NCBI GenBank assembly: GCA_027307195.1 | Contig: DAHUXL010000238.1 | Coordinates: 1 to 36,988 of the forward strand | Direction: 5' to 3' | Origin: Rhodanobacter sp. | Lineage (GTDB): Bacteria; Pseudomonadota; Gammaproteobacteria; Xanthomonadales; Rhodanobacteraceae | DNA: 36,988 nucleotides | In this document: positions 33,543 through 36,988 of the stretch, in pieces | Numbering within the stretch: the first letter of the stretch is position 1 | Layout: every line of letters starts with the position of its first letter | The notes under the pieces: model-generated | The model's database searches: none | What the model was told of the DNA's origin: nothing | What the model saw: only the letters and a program-made list of their open reading frames with translations | Translations under genes and position numbers: made by a program

Positions 33543-36254
33543 TCAGTCGCGTTGAAACACGGCCAGCTCGGGATGATGCAGGCTGAAACCCTGCGCACGA
33601 TTGACGCCAAGCACGGTCAACGCCTGCACGGTTTCCATGTCGGTCACCCACTCGGCGACCACCTCCAGGCCAAGTCGATGGCCAATGTCGGTGACGGCCC
33701 TGACCATCAGGTGACTGACCGGGTCGGTGAGCATGTCGCGCACGAAGCTGCCGTCGATCTTGATGATGTCCAGCGGCAGGTTCTTCAAATAGGTGAACGA
33801 GGACATGCCAGCCCCGAAATCATCCAGTGCTATCTTGCAACCCGCCATGCGCAGCCGTTCCATGATGCGCACCACCTGCGACAGGTTGCGCACCGCCACG
33901 GTCTCGGTGATTTCGAAGCACACCCGCGACGGTTCCACGCGATAGTGTCGCAACCATCCGATGATCCGGTCGGCCAGCGCCTCATCCTCGACACTGGCAC
34001 CGGAGAGATTGATCGCGACCATGCGCACACCGGCGCCGATCGGGTGCAGCCGGTCGAAATTGGCCAATGCGGTCTCGATCACCCAGCGGTCGACCACCGG
34101 CATCAAGCCATAACGCTCGGCCGCCGGCATGAACACGCCAGGCACCACCAGCTGACCGGCCTCGTCGCGGAAACGCAGCAGCAATTCGATGCTGGGTTCG
34201 CCACCGGCAGTCAGTGGCAACGGCCAGATCTCCTGATAGGTCAGCATCAGGCGATGTTCGTCGATCGCCCAGCGCAACCGGTTGGCCCATTCCATCTCAC
34301 CGCGCCGGCGCACGGTTTCATCATCGCGCTCGGAATAGAAATGGACACGGTTACGACCGAGCTCCTTGGCCATGTAGCAGGCGGTGTCGGCATGCGAGAG
34401 CAGGTCCTTCATCAACAGGTCCGGACGATCGATCATCACGCAGCCGATGCTGGCGCTGATCATGTAGCTGCGCTGCTCCCAGATGAATACGTAGCCATCG
34501 ATGCATCGACGCATGCGTTCGGCAATCTGCTCGGCGGCGGCACGATTCAGCACATCCGCCACCAGCACGCCGAATTCATCACCGCCGAGTCGGGCCAGCA
34601 CATCGATGTCGCACAGCTGCTTGCGCATGATGATCGCCAGCTGTGCCAGCAGCTGATCGCCGGCGAGATGGCCGGAGGTGTCGTTGATCAGCTTGAACTG
34701 ATCGAGGTCGATATACAGCAGGACCGACAGCGGCGCGCCGGGACCGGTCACCATCAGTGCGGCCTGCAGCCGGCGTTCGAATTCGCGCCGGTTGTACAGC
34801 TCGGTCAAGGCATCGTGACTGGCCTGGTGACCCAGCAACTCGGTCAGCTGTCGCTGTTCGTTGATGTCGCTGGCCACCATCAGCAGCTTGTCGCGTCCGT
34901 TCAGCACGATCCGCGAGATTGCCACGCTGGCCCAGAAGCGGACGCCCTCGTCATTGTGCAGCAGCGCCTCGATCCGGTCGCAGCCGCGGGTAGCGGGATC
35001 GCGCAACTGCGCACGCAAAACCTGATCCTCGAACAGGTCGGGTAGACATTCACCCGCCTGCCCACCGAGGCGATCGCGTGCAGCCCGGTTGGCATAGGTG
35101 ATCCGCCCGCCCTCAACCTCGGCCAGCAGCACCAGTGCCGGCAGCAGTTCGTTCAGCGCGCGGAAACGCTCCTCGCTTTCGCGATAACGACGACTCATCT
35201 GCGAGCCCAGCTCGAGCGCGCGCTGGCGCGTGCTGGCAACGGAAAACACCAGCAGTGCGAGCAACACACTCATCAGCAGGCCGGCGGGCAAGCTGGACTG
35301 GCTCCATGCCATCGTGGCCGGGCTGGAATCCAGCGGTTGCATCACGATGTCCCACACACGACCACCATAGGTCAGCTTGCGCTCGTAGCGGTATCCGCTC
35401 GCCGGCATGGCCAGGTCTGGACGCGAATCGAACAGCGGCAATGCGGCCTGCCCGGTGACATCGTTGATGCGCAGATGCAGCTCGCGCGTCAGCTGATCCG
35501 GCAACGCACTGCTGATCAGGCTGCTCGTCCGGAACGACACCGCGATCGAACCACGCATGCGCGCACGCCGGTCGGCAACCGTCTGTGGCGGCTCCCCCGG
35601 GCTGAAGATCGGCAGCCGTACCGTGATGCCATCGTCCGGCGCCACGGATGCAGGCTGCTGCACCGGACGAAACGGTGCCGACAAGGTCACCTGATCGGTG
35701 TCGCGCGAGGCCAGCAGGCCAGCAAGGTTGCGCGGCTGTACACCGACATCGAGTCCGACCACGGCCTCGTTGCCGGGCAGCGGGTCGACCCAGCGAGTCA
35801 CGTAATGCTCGCCGTCAGCGCGTACTTCGCGCTGCGCATATGCCAGCGCAAGCAGGCTTGGAAATTGTTGGCGCGGGCGCATGTTGAGATAGAAGCTGTC
35901 GAATTCGGCGGCGGTCACCTCATCGGAGGCGAGAAACAACGTCTGCACCGCGCGCAGCAGCGATTCCGCCGAATGCAATGTCGTCTGCAGGGCCACACAA
36001 GTCTTGCCAGCCAGCTCGTCGCGGACGAAGGTCTGCTCGACGTCCTGCCGGTGTTTCTGCTGGTAATGCACGATCAACGCCAGCGTCAACCCAAGCAGGA
36101 GTGCCAGCAGGCTCCACAGATACGCCGCCGGCCGCCATGGCGGGGGTGCCGGAGCCACGGGATCGATCTCGCTGCGACTGTCCGCTGGCGCAGGAAAGAG
36201 ACCATTGGCGTCCTTTATGTCTGGCAAGGGATCCACCACGCGATACCGTTGCAT
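33543..36254 (-). CDS. CHASE-PAS-GGDEF-EAL cyclic-di-GMP signalling protein
   Basis: 903 residues: cytoplasmic start, membrane helix (about 43-66), periplasmic CHASE sensor (about 85-300; SFYLNMRPRQQFPSLLALAY), second helix (about 322-344), PAS-like domain (about 365-480), GGDEF domain with intact RLGGDEFGVL (about 553-562), then an EAL-type domain. In the latter the EAL signature reads IELLLRF (ELL), while NLSGAS, FEITETV, DDFGAG (about 811) and IKIDGSFVRD are kept; AEGVE reads AEWVTD. By family knowledge the GGDEF half could make cyclic-di-GMP. Whether the EAL-like half degrades or only binds it is open. The CHASE domain suggests an extracellular small-molecule signal. Confidence 0.93.
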   Translation of the reverse strand: MQRYRVVDPLPDIKDANGLFPAPADSRSEIDPVAPAPPPWRPAAYLWSLLALLLGLTLALIVHYQQKHRQDVEQTFVRDELAGKTCVALQTTLHSAESLLRAVQTLFLASDEVTAAEFDSFYLNMRPRQQFPSLLALAYAQREVRADGEHYVTRWVDPLPGNEAVVGLDVGVQPRNLAGLLASRDTDQVTLSAPFRPVQQPASVAPDDGITVRLPIFSPGEPPQTVADRRARMRGSIAVSFRTSSLISSALPDQLTRELHLRINDVTGQAALPLFDSRPDLAMPASGYRYERKLTYGGRVWDIVMQPLDSSPATMAWSQSSLPAGLLMSVLLALLVFSVASTRQRALELGSQMSRRYRESEERFRALNELLPALVLLAEVEGGRITYANRAARDRLGGQAGECLPDLFEDQVLRAQLRDPATRGCDRIEALLHNDEGVRFWASVAISRIVLNGRDKLLMVASDINEQRQLTELLGHQASHDALTELYNRREFERRLQAALMVTGPGAPLSVLLYIDLDQFKLINDTSGHLAGDQLLAQLAIIMRKQLCDIDVLARLGGDEFGVLVADVLNRAAAEQIAERMRRCIDGYVFIWEQRSYMISASIGCVMIDRPDLLMKDLLSHADTACYMAKELGRNRVHFYSERDDETVRRRGEMEWANRLRWAIDEHRLMLTYQEIWPLPLTAGGEPSIELLLRFRDEAGQLVVPGVFMPAAERYGLMPVVDRWVIETALANFDRLHPIGAGVRMVAINLSGASVEDEALADRIIGWLRHYRVEPSRVCFEITETVAVRNLSQVVRIMERLRMAGCKIALDDFGAGMSSFTYLKNLPLDIIKIDGSFVRDMLTDPVSHLMVRAVTDIGHRLGLEVVAEWVTDMETVQALTVLGVNRAQGFSLHHPELAVFQRD

Positions 36255-36352
36255 CGATGGTACACAACCAGCGCGCGGCAGACCCTGCGTGACGTAACGT
36301 CTTCGACCAGATCACAGCGAAAATCGCCTGTCGACGCGAACCGTTCGCGTGG

Positions 36353-36988
36353 TCAGCGCCGTTCGCGTGGTTTCGCCCGATGCGTCGGCGTGGCGGTCCA
36401 CGGGTCGTCCGGCCATGGATGGCGCGGATAGCGGCCCTTGAGCTCCTTCCTCACTTCCGGATAGGTGCGCTCCCAGAAGCCCTTCAGGTCCTGGGTCACC
36501 TGGATCGGTCGGCCAGCCGGCGACAGCAGGTGCAGGGTGACCGGAATGCGGCCGCCGCCAACACGCGGCGTATCGGCGAGGCCGAACAATTCCTGCAGCT
36601 TCACCGCCAACACCGGCGGCTCGCCTTCGGCATATTCGAGCCGTCGGCTCTGACCACTCGGCACCATCAGGCTTTCCGGCGCCTGTGTATCGAGCAGGCG
36701 CCGCTGCTCGTAATCGAACAACGCCGCCAGCGCCTGCGACAGCTCGTCTGTACCCAATGCGTCGAGCCGATGCTTGCCCTCCAGATACGGTGCCAGCCAC
36801 TCCTCCAGCGAGGCCAGCAAGGCCGCATCGGAAGCATCGGGCACGCCCAGCTCCGGCATCCACGCGCGCAGCGCCTGCATGCGCGCGCGCAGGCGCCGCG
36901 CCTGTTCGCTCCAGGGCAATACGCCAAGGCCGCTGGCGCGCACCGCCGCGAGCAGCGCCGGCAACGCATCCTGCGGCTGCACCGGCAC
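36353..36988 (-). CDS. hrpB: ATP-dependent helicase HrpB, C-terminal part (5' end outside window)
   Basis: Only the last 212 residues are visible; the frame is open to the window edge. This is the HrpB C-terminal domain, with LPWSEQARRLRARMQALRAW, EEWLAPYLEG, the HrpB_C core APESLMVPSGQSRRLEYAEG, PPVLAVKLQELFGLADTPRV and the diagnostic QDLKGFWERTYPEVRKELKG followed by RYPRHPWPDDP. HrpB is a DEAH-type helicase-like protein, non-essential in E. coli, with poorly known RNA-related function. The helicase motifs lie outside the window. The 98 bases between it and the cyclic-di-GMP gene contain the short direct repeat CGTTCGCGTGGT twice. Confidence 0.93.
   Translation of the reverse strand: MPVQPQDALPALLAAVRASGLGVLPWSEQARRLRARMQALRAWMPELGVPDASDAALLASLEEWLAPYLEGKHRLDALGTDELSQALAALFDYEQRRLLDTQAPESLMVPSGQSRRLEYAEGEPPVLAVKLQELFGLADTPRVGGGRIPVTLHLLSPAGRPIQVTQDLKGFWERTYPEVRKELKGRYPRHPWPDDPWTATPTHRAKPRERR

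Noticed and set aside
33393-35045. Plus-strand open frame of 550 codons opposite the cyclic-di-GMP gene
   Set aside because: His/Gln-rich antisense translation without domains; the minus-strand gene is unambiguous.
1-36988. CRISPR array
   Set aside because: No regularly spaced short repeats; the only dense repeats are coding repeats of the exoprotein and the PKD units.

Overview
The window looks like a chromosomal segment of a high-GC gammaproteobacterium of the Lysobacterales (Xanthomonadales), most likely Rhodanobacteraceae (Rhodanobacter/Dyella/Frateuria type). This rests on codon usage, family-level resemblance of the core genes (cca, MidA-type methyltransferase, pteridine reductase, folK/folB, dbpA, hrpB) and the style of the secreted and TonB-dependent proteins. 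No database search was possible.

The left 12.6 kb is accessory. It opens inside a very large FHA/CdiA-type exoprotein (1-7629), followed with a 1-base overlap by a small AT-rich gene in the immunity position (7629-7913). Just behind it lies a scrap of hemagglutinin coding sequence abutting a RAYT-type (REP-associated) transposase gene. Next come an ATGA-coupled pair (a polytopic GT-C-like membrane protein and a GtrA-like protein), a decayed tyrosine-integrase 3' end and a lone SAM methyltransferase. A short imperfect direct repeat (8775-8797 and 11455-11479) brackets the glycosyltransferase/GtrA pair. Together these suggest repeated insertion and decay.

From about 12.7 kb the window reads as core genome: cca, an LtaS/OpgB-like phosphoglycerol transferase, VanZ-like and MidA-like proteins, and a TonB-dependent receptor with a perfect 18-bp Zur-type palindrome 38 bp before its start codon. 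An EcsC-like protein follows. A pterin/folate group (pteridine reductase, folK, folB) is interrupted by a convergent membrane-protein gene. Then come dbpA, a secreted glutaminyl cyclase and an HI0933-like flavoprotein.

Between 27.3 and 31.7 kb lies a duplicated secreted-protein unit: two paralogous exoproteins with a signal peptide and an HExxE motif. The second has two PKD domains and a C-terminal adhesion or carbohydrate-binding-like domain. The duplication includes the terminator hairpins and a leader of about 300 nt. The first 68 nt upstream of both start codons are identical, and a hairpin just beyond them carries a compensatory base-pair change. This makes a structured, probably regulatory 5' UTR the most original signal in the window.

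The right end holds a divergent ArsR-type regulator/flavin reductase pair around two perfect inverted repeats, a CHASE-PAS-GGDEF-EAL cyclic-di-GMP protein whose EAL signature is ELL, and the C-terminal part of hrpB running off the edge. No rRNA, tRNA or CRISPR array was seen.
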